A stretch of DNA of 63,434 nt from Candidatus Neomarinimicrobiota bacterium (GTDB lineage: Bacteria > Fidelibacterota > UBA8477 > JABMPR01), in NCBI GenBank assembly GCA_016784545.1, contig JADHUM010000014.1:1-63434 (forward strand). Direction: 5' to 3'. Below the pieces are notes generated by a model. The model worked only from the letters and a program-made list of their open reading frames with translations, did not search any database and was not told the origin of the DNA. The position numbers and the translations under genes were made by a program. Numbering within the stretch: the first letter of the stretch is position 1; each line of letters opens with the position of its first letter. Positions 1 to 8,117 of this stretch are shown here, one piece after another.

Positions 1-258
1 TATGAGACATATTACTTAACAGAAAGGAAACTGTTCATCTAAAGATCGCTGATAATCAGATATCGTGAACCCACAAACTTTTTTGATCAAATGTATCAGA
101 CAAAACTCTTTAACTGGGCTTTATATCGGAATCAGGGACCCTGGCTAACAGATATGCAGTATTGAATTAACTGCCTGTTTCAGATAGATTATTGCTCTCA
201 AATTGATCGCATAAAACGAGTCCAGCATTGCTAATGAAACTGGTGTTAAAGGGAAAGC

Positions 259-1521
259 ATGAAAATCCATAAAAAGATAAAATTAATTGCCCCAGTACTA
301 CTGTTTGTTCTTGTCATCGTTGCCTGTTCCAGCAACCCCTACGTAAAAGAGATTCCAAAGAAACAATATGTGGTCATGTTATCCCTGGATGGCTGTCGTT
401 GGGATTACCCCCAAATGGCTGATATGCCCAATCTGGAAGCCATCGCACGTGAAGGGGTTAAAATGGAATCCTTGCAACCTTCCTTCCCCAGTAAAACTTT
501 TCCAAATCACTATAGCATTGCTACAGGTTTATATCCTGACCACCATGGAATTGTGCAGAATACCTTTTATGACCCGGATATGGATGCCTACTATAAGATC
601 AGAGACCGCAAGGCTGTGGAGAATAAGGATTTTTACGGCGGAGAACCAATCTGGGTTACCGCAGAGAAACAGGGCTTAAAGACCGCCTCCTTCTACTGGG
701 TGGGAAGCGAAGCTCCCGTCAATGGCACCTATCCTTCCAGATGGAAAAAATATGATCATCACTTTCAATATGAAGCCAGAGTAGATACGGTTATTTCCTG
801 GCTATCCCTTCCTGAAAAGGAGCGCCCCCGCCTCATCACCTGGTATTATCCAGAACCAGACGAAGTTGGCCACAATACCGGTCCTGAAAGCGACAAAACC
901 AGGATTAAACTTGAGTATCTTGATAGCTTGATTGGAGATTTCCGGCAAAAGCTGGCTACACTTCCCATTGCTGATCAGGTAAATATTATTGTGACGGCAG
1001 ACCATGGCATGACACAAATTTCAGGCGACAAGTGGATTTACTTTGAAGATTACATTCAGCCAACCTGGCTGGATACTTCCCTGGGCAGCACACCGGTCTG
1101 GATGTTTGATGTCAAGGCAGGGTTTGAAGATTCTGTTTACATCAATCTCAACCGGGCTGAACACCTAAACGTATGGAAGAAAGACAGTATCCCGGATACG
1201 CTACACTATGGTAAAAATTCCCGGGTAATGGATATTGTGGCAACCCCTGATCTCCATTGGAGTATTGGATGGGGAGATAGAAAATATCCACTTGATATGA
1301 TTGGAGGCGCTCATGGATATGATCCTCGATATAAGGATATGCATGCCATCTTTTACGCATCAGGTCCTGCCTTTAAACATGGTTATGTTCATCCCACGGT
1401 TGAAAATATCAATATCTACCCCCTCATTGCTAAAATTCTGAATCTCAAACCAGCTGAGACTGATGGCAAACTTGAAAATGTCAGTCGCATGCTAAAACCA
1501 AAGATGCTGATAAACGACTAG
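259..1521 (+). CDS. NPP-family phosphodiesterase lipoprotein (alkaline phosphatase superfamily)
   Basis: Probable nucleotide pyrophosphatase/phosphodiesterase anchored as a lipoprotein. The N-terminus is basic (KIHKKIK), then hydrophobic, ending in a lipobox (VIVAC, Cys23), so the enzyme should face the periplasm. The metal-binding start LSLDGCRWD (Asp44) is followed by the nucleophile loop PSFPSKTFPNHY, with Thr80 the likely nucleophile; TADHGM and GGAHGYDP supply the later metal ligands. At 420 residues it matches usual bacterial members. The family cleaves phosphodiester or pyrophosphate bonds in nucleotides or lysophospholipids; the substrate here cannot be read from sequence. An AAGGGA ribosome site sits six bases before the ATG. 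It leads a run of same-strand envelope genes. Confidence 0.88.
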   Translation: MKIHKKIKLIAPVLLFVLVIVACSSNPYVKEIPKKQYVVMLSLDGCRWDYPQMADMPNLEAIAREGVKMESLQPSFPSKTFPNHYSIATGLYPDHHGIVQNTFYDPDMDAYYKIRDRKAVENKDFYGGEPIWVTAEKQGLKTASFYWVGSEAPVNGTYPSRWKKYDHHFQYEARVDTVISWLSLPEKERPRLITWYYPEPDEVGHNTGPESDKTRIKLEYLDSLIGDFRQKLATLPIADQVNIIVTADHGMTQISGDKWIYFEDYIQPTWLDTSLGSTPVWMFDVKAGFEDSVYINLNRAEHLNVWKKDSIPDTLHYGKNSRVMDIVATPDLHWSIGWGDRKYPLDMIGGAHGYDPRYKDMHAIFYASGPAFKHGYVHPTVENINIYPLIAKILNLKPAETDGKLENVSRMLKPKMLIND

Positions 1522-1523
1522 AT

Positions 1524-1622
1524 ATGCTGGATATTGTTTTTCCCGGAGGATTGTACATCTTTGCAGGAATTGTCGTCCTGCTATTAACGTTCTACAGATG
1601 GATCAACAGGTCTGATCGTTGA
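1524..1622 (+). CDS. Tiny 32-residue membrane ORF
   Basis: An ATG two bases after the preceding stop opens a 32-codon frame ending in TGA. The product is one hydrophobic helix (LYIFAGIVVLLLTFY) followed by a basic tail (RWINRSDR), typical of a single-pass small membrane protein. Its stop overlaps the TTG start of the next gene, so it may couple translation of that gene to the upstream phosphodiesterase. No homologue is recognised. It could be a real micro-protein or only a translational bridge. There is no convincing ribosome site of its own. Confidence 0.4.
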   Translation: MLDIVFPGGLYIFAGIVVLLLTFYRWINRSDR

Positions 1623-3829
1623 CGGGTATAAACAAAAAGGTGGCACAATATTTCATCCTCTTTGCAATTATTGTAGTGGGCTTGAATTCATGCTTCCTTT
1701 CTGATTTGCACCTCAAGGAATACTTACGTCCTGTCCGTAAATTTTTAAATAAAGAACGGAGCTACTGGACCGATAAAATTGAGTATAAGGGCGAGACTGG
1801 ATCCGAGATTGTTTATTACAAAAACGGACGACCTGCCCTGGAACGTTTCTTTGATGAAAATGGACTGCTAACAAGCATCAGCTATCTGGGTAGAGATGGT
1901 CGCGCCTTGCGGACGGATTCTCTGGTATATGCAGGAGAAGAGCTGATTGGTGGGTATTACTTCTCAGAACCCAACCATCATCTCCAACTGCGTTTTCTGA
2001 GCTACAAAAAGCAGGGGCAGCTGAGTCAACGCTCCTGGTATGGCGCTCTGAATGAATTGTTGAGCCGTGAGTTCTTTCTATTTGATCGGAATGGGTACCG
2101 ACGAATGAGGATGATTTTTGATGGTAATGATTCACTTCTCTACACCGAGTCTTTCAGACGCGGGTCAGATGAACTGGAGCTGCAGAACACCTACTCTATT
2201 TTTGGTGAACTCGTTCATCAAACCATCTATGAACCCGGTAAGCCTCCTTACAAATATGATTTTAAATCAGATGGAGAGGTCACACGAATTTCCCAACTTT
2301 ATCCAGGAGGGAATCCAATCTGGTCAAGTGATCTGTTCTATAATTCCAGGGGGGTGATTGAGCGCAGTAATTTTAGTGTAGACGGGCGCTTCCTGTTCAC
2401 CCATCTCGGAGATATTGAACTTTTTCAAGAATCCCTGCGATCGTGGAAACACCCTGCGTCACCCAGTCAAGTACAACACATATACAAATTCAGTCATACC
2501 GACCCTTTTGTCGAGGAGATCGGTAGTGAGAACCCCGACTCAAAAATAATTGAATATAGATTGCCTCGCAGTGGCGCCGTCTTCAAGCGGTCTCTTTTGG
2601 ATGAAAATGACTTGCCCCTACGTGACAGCATTTTTTCCAGTCGTGAGGGATTTCATCCAGTTTCTGTCCGGCAATTCAACCCCAAAGGATTTGTTGCTGA
2701 TGAGGTAACGTATGATCTGTCAGGCAAACCGAAGTGGCGGCATAAATGGTTCAGAGATGACCAGGAGCGCGTTATCCGCGAGGAAGTTTCAGCGCTTCCT
2801 GACACCTTCACTGCTGCTGTGAGTCGATTCTACGATAGTTTTGGTCTACCAGCCTTCTACGAACGCTTTGCATCACCGGACTCATTTGATGGTACCTGGG
2901 TTTTCTATCATGGAGGCGGTATTAATAAAACCCTTTTTTACAACAATCAATTTGATCTAAGTGAGTCGTGGCTCATAAGACCTGGTGGAGATACAACGCG
3001 ACGTTCAACCTTTAAAAATGTTGACTATATAAGGGTTGAGTCGAAATATGGACTCCATGATACACTCCTCTCACAACTTCGATTTACAGATGATGGGCTT
3101 TTGAATTGGGAGTTATTTTTCGATAGGGAGAAGCGTATCCTGAAAGAACTCCACAGGAAGAAAGACGGCTCAATATACAGGGAGGTTACTTACGATCACC
3201 CCGAGCGGAGCATCACCAGCACGACCTATGCACCGCTGGATCCTGGGAATGTTGGTTCTGCAGGACAATTCAAGGGCGATTTGACTTCTCGAGTGGTCTC
3301 TAAATTGAATGGTCAGGGCAAGAACATTCAGGTTATTTCATACAATTCCAGTGGCGAGGCTAACTGGGAGAAACGCAATGCGTATCGCGCTGGAAAACTG
3401 CTAAAATCAGCCCAAATGGACCCCCAGGGGAAACCCGTATTCATTTCCAACTACACTCACAATGACCAGCGACAGGTGCTCACCGAAACAGCCCTTGATA
3501 AAAATGGTGGCGTTGTTCATACCATTGAAAACCAATACAATGAAGAGCATCAGCTCATCTGGAAAACCTTTTCATCCACACTGTCGGGAACTGCCAGCGC
3601 GAATAGGCTTTATTATGATGACCTGGGTCGTTTGCAGCGAGATGAGATTATCGAGGATAAAAGATTTATTGAGGCTGTAGAATATGAATACTTCCCTGAG
3701 TTCTATCTGAGAATGGCGACTCACTATACAACTGAAGGTGAGATCATTCGCAAAGAGGTTGAAAATTATTTTGGCGACAATGTTTTTGCTGCCAGCTCAA
3801 GTGAAGACAATAAAGGAATCACTAAATGA
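1619..3829 (+). CDS. Large lipoprotein with YD/MORN-like repeats
   Basis: Unrecognised 736-residue lipoprotein. It begins at TTG, overlapping the tiny ORF before it; the start fits a signal sequence with the basic stretch INKK, a hydrophobic helix and a lipobox ending GLNSC. The body is built of many short units such as YKNGRPALERFF, YNSRGVIERSNF and YDDLGRLQRDEI. These resemble the beta-strand repeats of YwqK/MORN-like or Rhs YD-repeat proteins. No C-terminal toxin domain, protease site or conserved Rhs core is visible, so a toxin role is not supported. A surface or periplasmic scaffold is the most that can be inferred. Its stop overlaps the next start (ATGA), so the two are probably co-translated. 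Confidence 0.7.
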   Translation: MTGINKKVAQYFILFAIIVVGLNSCFLSDLHLKEYLRPVRKFLNKERSYWTDKIEYKGETGSEIVYYKNGRPALERFFDENGLLTSISYLGRDGRALRTDSLVYAGEELIGGYYFSEPNHHLQLRFLSYKKQGQLSQRSWYGALNELLSREFFLFDRNGYRRMRMIFDGNDSLLYTESFRRGSDELELQNTYSIFGELVHQTIYEPGKPPYKYDFKSDGEVTRISQLYPGGNPIWSSDLFYNSRGVIERSNFSVDGRFLFTHLGDIELFQESLRSWKHPASPSQVQHIYKFSHTDPFVEEIGSENPDSKIIEYRLPRSGAVFKRSLLDENDLPLRDSIFSSREGFHPVSVRQFNPKGFVADEVTYDLSGKPKWRHKWFRDDQERVIREEVSALPDTFTAAVSRFYDSFGLPAFYERFASPDSFDGTWVFYHGGGINKTLFYNNQFDLSESWLIRPGGDTTRRSTFKNVDYIRVESKYGLHDTLLSQLRFTDDGLLNWELFFDREKRILKELHRKKDGSIYREVTYDHPERSITSTTYAPLDPGNVGSAGQFKGDLTSRVVSKLNGQGKNIQVISYNSSGEANWEKRNAYRAGKLLKSAQMDPQGKPVFISNYTHNDQRQVLTETALDKNGGVVHTIENQYNEEHQLIWKTFSSTLSGTASANRLYYDDLGRLQRDEIIEDKRFIEAVEYEYFPEFYLRMATHYTTEGEIIRKEVENYFGDNVFAASSSEDNKGITK

Positions 3830-4740
3830 AAAATATCTGGCTCGTTTCACTTCACCTTATTGTTGTTCTTGGTCTTGTTTCCTGCTCAGGTACGAAAAAG
3901 ACAGATGAGGTCACAGCTCCCCATGAAGTCGGCATAGCGTATATGAATCTGAAAACGGGAGAAATTCTCGCCTACAATGCCCACGATCTCTTCCATGCAG
4001 CCAGTACGATAAAAACCCCTATCATGTTTCAGTTATTTAAAATGAGGGACAAGGGCATCATCGATTTGAAACGTGAAATCCCCGTAAAGAATCAATTTAC
4101 CAGTATTGTTGATGCCAGTCTCTTCAGCATACCTGTTGAATCCGAAAAAGATGAAATTCTATACCCCTATATTGATCAAAATCTCAGCTTCTATGACCTC
4201 ATTGAAAAAATGATTACCCACAGTAGCAATCTGGCGACAAACATATTAATTGAATACACGGGTGCAGATTCAATTGGCGCTACCATGCGTAAGATCGAGG
4301 CAGATGGCGTGTTGGTCATGCGGGGTGTGGAAGATCTTAAAGCATACAATCTGGGTCTAAACAATGTGACTTCTGCTTATGGGATGATGAAGGTCATGGA
4401 GGCTGTTTACAAATCAGATTTGGTTACTGAGTCCTCTCGTCAGGAAATGCAGGAAATTCTTAAACGTCAGCAGTTTAACACCATGATACCTGCTGGTTTG
4501 CCACAGGATGTTATTGTCGCACATAAAACTGGGTCAATCACGCGTATCGCCCATGATGCTGCCCTGATTTATCCTCCAGATTCACCTCCATTTGTCCTGG
4601 TTATTTTGACACGGGGTTGGGATGACCACGCTGCTGCACAAAAAGTGGGCGCTCGTATAAGCGCTAAGGTATACGAATATCACCGAGGTCTTTTAAAACG
4701 AACCGATATCGCCATTCCTGATCTACTGAGAGATGAATAA
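3826..4740 (+). CDS. Serine hydrolase lipoprotein with class A beta-lactamase fold
   Basis: A 304-residue lipoprotein (lipobox GLVSC, Cys20) with the three active-site motifs of the beta-lactamase/transpeptidase fold: SxxK at Ser60-Thr-Ile-Lys63, an SDN-like SSN at 133-135, and KTG at 234-236. The usual class A omega-loop motif ExxLN is not evident; VEDLKAYN occupies the region. Related Beta-lactamase2-type proteins include both true beta-lactamases and cell-wall hydrolases, so antibiotic hydrolysis should not be assumed. It overlaps the repeat lipoprotein by the ATGA arrangement, suggesting a shared envelope function. Confidence 0.85.
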   Translation: MKNIWLVSLHLIVVLGLVSCSGTKKTDEVTAPHEVGIAYMNLKTGEILAYNAHDLFHAASTIKTPIMFQLFKMRDKGIIDLKREIPVKNQFTSIVDASLFSIPVESEKDEILYPYIDQNLSFYDLIEKMITHSSNLATNILIEYTGADSIGATMRKIEADGVLVMRGVEDLKAYNLGLNNVTSAYGMMKVMEAVYKSDLVTESSRQEMQEILKRQQFNTMIPAGLPQDVIVAHKTGSITRIAHDAALIYPPDSPPFVLVILTRGWDDHAAAQKVGARISAKVYEYHRGLLKRTDIAIPDLLRDE

Positions 4741-4837
4741 CCCCCCGACTATTTACCATACTTATTATCCAAAAACTTGCCACGGCACCTCGAAATAGAA
4801 ACTGGCACCAAGGGGTGCAAAATGTTATGATACGCCC

Positions 4838-5626
4838 ATGATAAATCTTCATGCCCTGGCCACTGAGGCTGCCATTCAAGCCGGCCACATTCTCATCAAA
4901 TATTATAAAAATGCATACGAGATTCAGGACAAGGGATACCATAACCCGGTAACAACTGCAGATCATGAGGCAGATGCTTTTTTGAAGCAATATCTCATGG
5001 AAGCGACGCCAGAATTTGGGTGGTTATCCGAGGAAACAATAGACTCACAGGAGCGTCTTGAAAAAGAGTTTGTCTGGATTGTTGATCCTCTCGATGGAAC
5101 CAAGGAGTTTATTGAAGGGGTTCCTGATTTTGTGACATCAATCGGTCTGGTGCATAATGGAGTTCCAATTCTGGGCGTGCTCTACAACCCCATTACTGAG
5201 GAGTTGATCAGAACTGATGCAGCAGGGATAGTCTGGTACCAGGATCAAAGGGCAGTGCTTTGTCAGGAGACAGAACTAAAAAACGTGGGCTGCTTAAACA
5301 GTCGTTCAGAAACACGACGTGGCCTCTGGGAGCCTTGGGCCAATGAGTTTAAAAAATTAATCCCCATCGGGAGTGTTGCTTACAAACTGGGTCTGGTCGC
5401 AGCAGGGCAACAGGACTTCTTTGTCACCTTACGCCCTAAAAACGAATGGGATGTATGTGCTGGACATGCGCTATTACTGGCACTGGGTGGCACCATGAAG
5501 ACAACAACAGGGGCTAAAATATCATACAACCAGCCAGACACCATTATCAAGCCGGGGATGACAGGTGGAAATAAAGATTTGGTAGCGGCTTTTATTAGTA
5601 GATTCAATGCGCGGAAAGGGAAATAA
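4838..5626 (+). CDS. cysQ: CysQ-like 3'(2'),5'-bisphosphate nucleotidase / inositol monophosphatase family
   Basis: A 262-residue member of the Mg-dependent, Li-sensitive phosphatase superfamily. It shows the metal sites VTTADHEAD, SEE and DPLDGTKEF, and the late signature EWDVCAGHALLLALGG. The DGTKEF(I/V) form is typical of CysQ, which hydrolyses the adenosine 3',5'-bisphosphate left by sulfate assimilation. An inositol monophosphatase role is the alternative and would be relevant because an inositol-phosphate synthase lies 8 kb downstream. The ATG has only a weak ribosome site. The gene ends one base before thyX. Confidence 0.85.
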   Translation: MINLHALATEAAIQAGHILIKYYKNAYEIQDKGYHNPVTTADHEADAFLKQYLMEATPEFGWLSEETIDSQERLEKEFVWIVDPLDGTKEFIEGVPDFVTSIGLVHNGVPILGVLYNPITEELIRTDAAGIVWYQDQRAVLCQETELKNVGCLNSRSETRRGLWEPWANEFKKLIPIGSVAYKLGLVAAGQQDFFVTLRPKNEWDVCAGHALLLALGGTMKTTTGAKISYNQPDTIIKPGMTGGNKDLVAAFISRFNARKGK

Positions 5627-5627
5627 A

Positions 5628-6329
5628 ATGAGTAATGATTCAAAACAATTCGAAGCATTTGATGTCCTGGGAGATGGGATCAGTTTTGTCCGACTTATTA
5701 ACACCATGGGATCTGATGTGGAAATTGTCAATGGAGCCAGAGTTTCATTTGGAAAACGTCGTGAAGAATTGGATGATAAAGATAAAGTGCTTATTCAATA
5801 TCTGGCTGATGAGAGACATACCTCCCCTTTTGAACATGTCGCCTTTACCTTTCATGTAAAATGCCCGCTATTTGTGACTCGCCAATGGCACCGCCATCGC
5901 ACCTGGTCCTACAATGAGATCAGTCGTCGCTATACATCCATGAATCTCGAATTTTATGTGCCCAAGGCCTATCGCCAGCAGGCTGAAACAAACCGACAGG
6001 CAAGTACCGATGACCTGATCGAAGAAACGAAAGATGGCAAAAACATACGTGATCTCGTGGAGACACATACTGCAGGAGCCTTTACGTTTTATGAAGATTT
6101 AATCAAACAGGGTGTGGCCAGAGAGCAGGCACGTATGGTCCTTCCGCAGAACATGTATACGGAGATGTACGCCTCTGTTAATCTTCACAATTTGATCCAC
6201 TTTGTTGAATTACGAATTCATGCAGGCGCCCAATGGGAAATTCAACAATATGCTCTCAAACTTCTGGATCTGGCTGAAGAAGCAGCACCCTATGCCATCA
6301 AAGCCATCCGCAAAGCACGCAACTGGTAG
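5628..6329 (+). CDS. thyX: Flavin-dependent thymidylate synthase ThyX
   Basis: ThyX makes dTMP from dUMP using methylene-tetrahydrofolate, FAD and NADPH. The diagnostic RHRx7S signature reads RHRTWSYNEIS, and the C-terminal region has the usual LRIHAGAQWEIQ. I chose the ATG at 5628 because GGAAAGGGA lies just before it; an upstream in-frame ATG at 5607 is inside the preceding gene. The predicted length of 233 residues fits the family. No thyA is seen in the window. ThyX spares dihydrofolate reductase and is common in anaerobes. Confidence 0.95.
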   Translation: MSNDSKQFEAFDVLGDGISFVRLINTMGSDVEIVNGARVSFGKRREELDDKDKVLIQYLADERHTSPFEHVAFTFHVKCPLFVTRQWHRHRTWSYNEISRRYTSMNLEFYVPKAYRQQAETNRQASTDDLIEETKDGKNIRDLVETHTAGAFTFYEDLIKQGVAREQARMVLPQNMYTEMYASVNLHNLIHFVELRIHAGAQWEIQQYALKLLDLAEEAAPYAIKAIRKARNW

Positions 6330-6338
6330 GAGTTAAAT

Positions 6339-6482
6339 ATGGAAATTATGGGATTTGTATTTGGATTGGCAGCACTGGCGTTTGCACTGATTGCCAACTC
6401 TCGGCTCAATAAATTAGAAGACAAACTTAAAGAACTTCAGGTGCTGGATAAGGATTTTAAATCCGGCGAAAGAATTTCCTAA
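6339..6482 (+). CDS. Small membrane-anchored peptide, 47 residues
   Basis: A short frame begins nine bases after the thyX stop, with a good ribosome site (GGTAGGAG) before the ATG. The product has one N-terminal hydrophobic helix (MGFVFGLAALAFALIAN) and a charged, likely coiled-coil helix (NKLEDKLKELQVLD). Position and ribosome site make it likely to be translated together with thyX and the phosphofructokinase gene. No function is recognised. Confidence 0.65.
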   Translation: MEIMGFVFGLAALAFALIANSRLNKLEDKLKELQVLDKDFKSGERIS

Positions 6483-6520
6483 GAATAATTACTCAGATTT
6501 AACAATGGAGAATATTAAAA

Positions 6521-7765
6521 ATGGCTAAAGCAAACGCCGTATACGCCCAATCAGGGGGCGTCACCAGTGTCATAAATGGATCTGCCTATGGTGTCATTAA
6601 GGCAGCCCGGGAATCTGGTATCATTGACAACATCTATGGTGGACTCTATGGTATTAATGGAGTGCTCGAAGAAAATCTGGTTGATATCAGTCAGGAGAGT
6701 GCTGCTGATATTGATCGACTCCCTTACACACCTTCAGCAGCATTTGGGTCTTGTCGTAAAAAATTGCCTTCTCTGGAAAAGAATCGCGCTGACTTTGAAC
6801 GAATTATTGAGGTTTTTAAAGCCCATGATGTCCGCTACTTCTTTTACAATGGAGGTAATGACTCAATGGACACAGCTTATAAAATTTCGCAACTCTCCCA
6901 TGACATGGGTTATGATGTTACCTGCATTGGTGTTCCCAAAACTGTTGATAATGATTTACCCGTCACAGATAACAGTCCCGGATTTGGTTCAGTAGCCAAA
7001 TACCATGCTGTCTCACTGCGTGAAGCTTCTTTTGATGTGGCCTCCATGCATCATGACAGCACCAAAGCTTTCGTGGCTGAGACCATGGGTCGTCATGCTG
7101 GCTGGATTGCTGCTTCTACTGCCATGGCTGCCAACAATGAAAATGAGGGGCCACACATCATCCTGTTGCCTGAAATTGCTTTCAGAGAAGAGGCTTTTCT
7201 GACGGAAGTTGAAAGAATTCGAGCCAAGATAGGATATTGTGTTATTGCAGTCTCAGAAGGATTGCAGAATGAAGCAGGTAAGTTTGTTGCCGATGCTGGA
7301 ACGGTTGATATGTTTGGTCACACTCAGCTGGGTGGGGCTGGAGATTTTATTTCTAATCTTATTAAGAATAAGTTGAGCATCAAAGTACATAATACCCTGC
7401 CTGATTACTTCCAGCGCTCAGCTCGCCATATCGCTTCCAGGACCGATGTTGAACAGGCCATTGCAGTTGGAAAAGAAGCGGTGCGTCTGGCAGCTGAAGG
7501 TCTCAACGGTCAGATGGTAACCATTGTCAGGGATTCGGATACACCCTACTCCTGGTCAGTTGGACATACTGATATAGTTAATATCGCCAATAAGGAGAAG
7601 GTGCTTCCCGCCGACTATATCCGCGAGGATGGCTTTCATGTTACCCAGGCATTTAGAAATTATTGTCGACCTCTTATTCAGGGTGAGTTATGGCCAGAAT
7701 ATTCAGGTGGAATCCCTGTATATAGCCAACTCGTGCGGAATCTTGTCCCTAAAAAATTAGGATAA
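6521..7765 (+). CDS. pfp: 6-phosphofructokinase, probably pyrophosphate-dependent
   Basis: A 414-residue phosphofructokinase A-family enzyme. Visible motifs are the N-terminal SGGVTSVING phosphate loop, GGNDSMDT, PKTVDND and MGRHAGWIA. ATP enzymes carry Gly in GGDGS and in PGTIDND. Here Asp (GGND) and Lys (PKTVDND) occupy these positions, the pattern known for PPi-dependent enzymes, so reversible fructose-6-phosphate phosphorylation with pyrophosphate is inferred. The Asn in GGND, where most have Asp, is slightly unusual. An AATGGAGAA ribosome site precedes the ATG. Confidence 0.88.
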   Translation: MAKANAVYAQSGGVTSVINGSAYGVIKAARESGIIDNIYGGLYGINGVLEENLVDISQESAADIDRLPYTPSAAFGSCRKKLPSLEKNRADFERIIEVFKAHDVRYFFYNGGNDSMDTAYKISQLSHDMGYDVTCIGVPKTVDNDLPVTDNSPGFGSVAKYHAVSLREASFDVASMHHDSTKAFVAETMGRHAGWIAASTAMAANNENEGPHIILLPEIAFREEAFLTEVERIRAKIGYCVIAVSEGLQNEAGKFVADAGTVDMFGHTQLGGAGDFISNLIKNKLSIKVHNTLPDYFQRSARHIASRTDVEQAIAVGKEAVRLAAEGLNGQMVTIVRDSDTPYSWSVGHTDIVNIANKEKVLPADYIREDGFHVTQAFRNYCRPLIQGELWPEYSGGIPVYSQLVRNLVPKKLG

Positions 7766-7836
7766 TTTACTGCATTAAAAGCGTTTGGAGGTGCATTTCC
7801 AACCGTATATATTGACCCGCTTTTTAAAGTATGCAT

Positions 7837-7910
7837 GGTGGGCGTAGCTCAGTTGGTAGAGCGCGCGGTTGTGGTCCGCGTGGTCGTCGGTTCAATCCCG
7901 ACCGTTCACC
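7837..7910 (+). tRNA. tRNA-His (anticodon GTG)
   Basis: A full cloverleaf can be drawn. The anticodon loop TTGTGGT gives GTG (His), the D-arm is AGCTCAGTTGGTAGAGC, and the T-arm is GTCGG-TTCAATC-CCGAC. The acceptor stem starts with the extra G(-1) opposite C73, the identity mark of tRNA-His. Two G-T wobble pairs occur in the acceptor. CCA is not encoded (CCT follows), so it must be added after transcription. Confidence 0.95.
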
Positions 7911-7982
7911 CCTAGAAGTGTAAGCGAAGAATATATTTGTGTTCACTTTGAATTCTAATATTTTCGCCACACTTAATCTGCT

Positions 7983-8054
7983 GGCTCCTTCGTCTAGTGG
8001 TTAGGACTCGAGATTTTCATTCTCGCAACAGGAGTTCAATTCTCCTAGGAGTCA
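7983..8054 (+). tRNA. tRNA-Glu (anticodon TTC)
   Basis: Cloverleaf with anticodon stem CGAGA/TCTCG around loop TTTTCAT, giving anticodon TTC (Glu). The T-arm is AGGAG-TTCAATT-CTCCT and the acceptor pairs GGCTCCT with AGGAGTC. CCA is not encoded. It follows tRNA-His by 72 bases, probably in the same transcript, and ends at a strong hairpin terminator. Confidence 0.95.
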
Positions 8055-8057
8055 CGT

Positions 8058-8087
8058 AAAAAACCCGATCATTTGATCGGGTTTTTT
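8058..8087 (+). terminator. Bidirectional rho-independent terminator
   Basis: A perfect inverted repeat, AACCCGATC and GATCGGGTT around an ATTT loop, is flanked by A-rich and T-rich tracts on the two sides. It can end the tRNA transcript on the + strand and the convergent lipoprotein gene on the - strand. Confidence 0.9.
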
Positions 8088-8117
8088 ATTTTCCACAACA
8101 TTCTGAAAGCTAAACTG

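Noticed and set aside
1619-3829. Rhs/YD-repeat toxin
   Set aside because: No Rhs core, protease site or C-terminal toxin domain; only a lipoprotein with short repeats.
7812-7817. TTGACC as a -35 box for tRNA-His
   Set aside because: A -10 box at proper spacing would fall inside the tRNA; TATATT at 7808 is not better supported.
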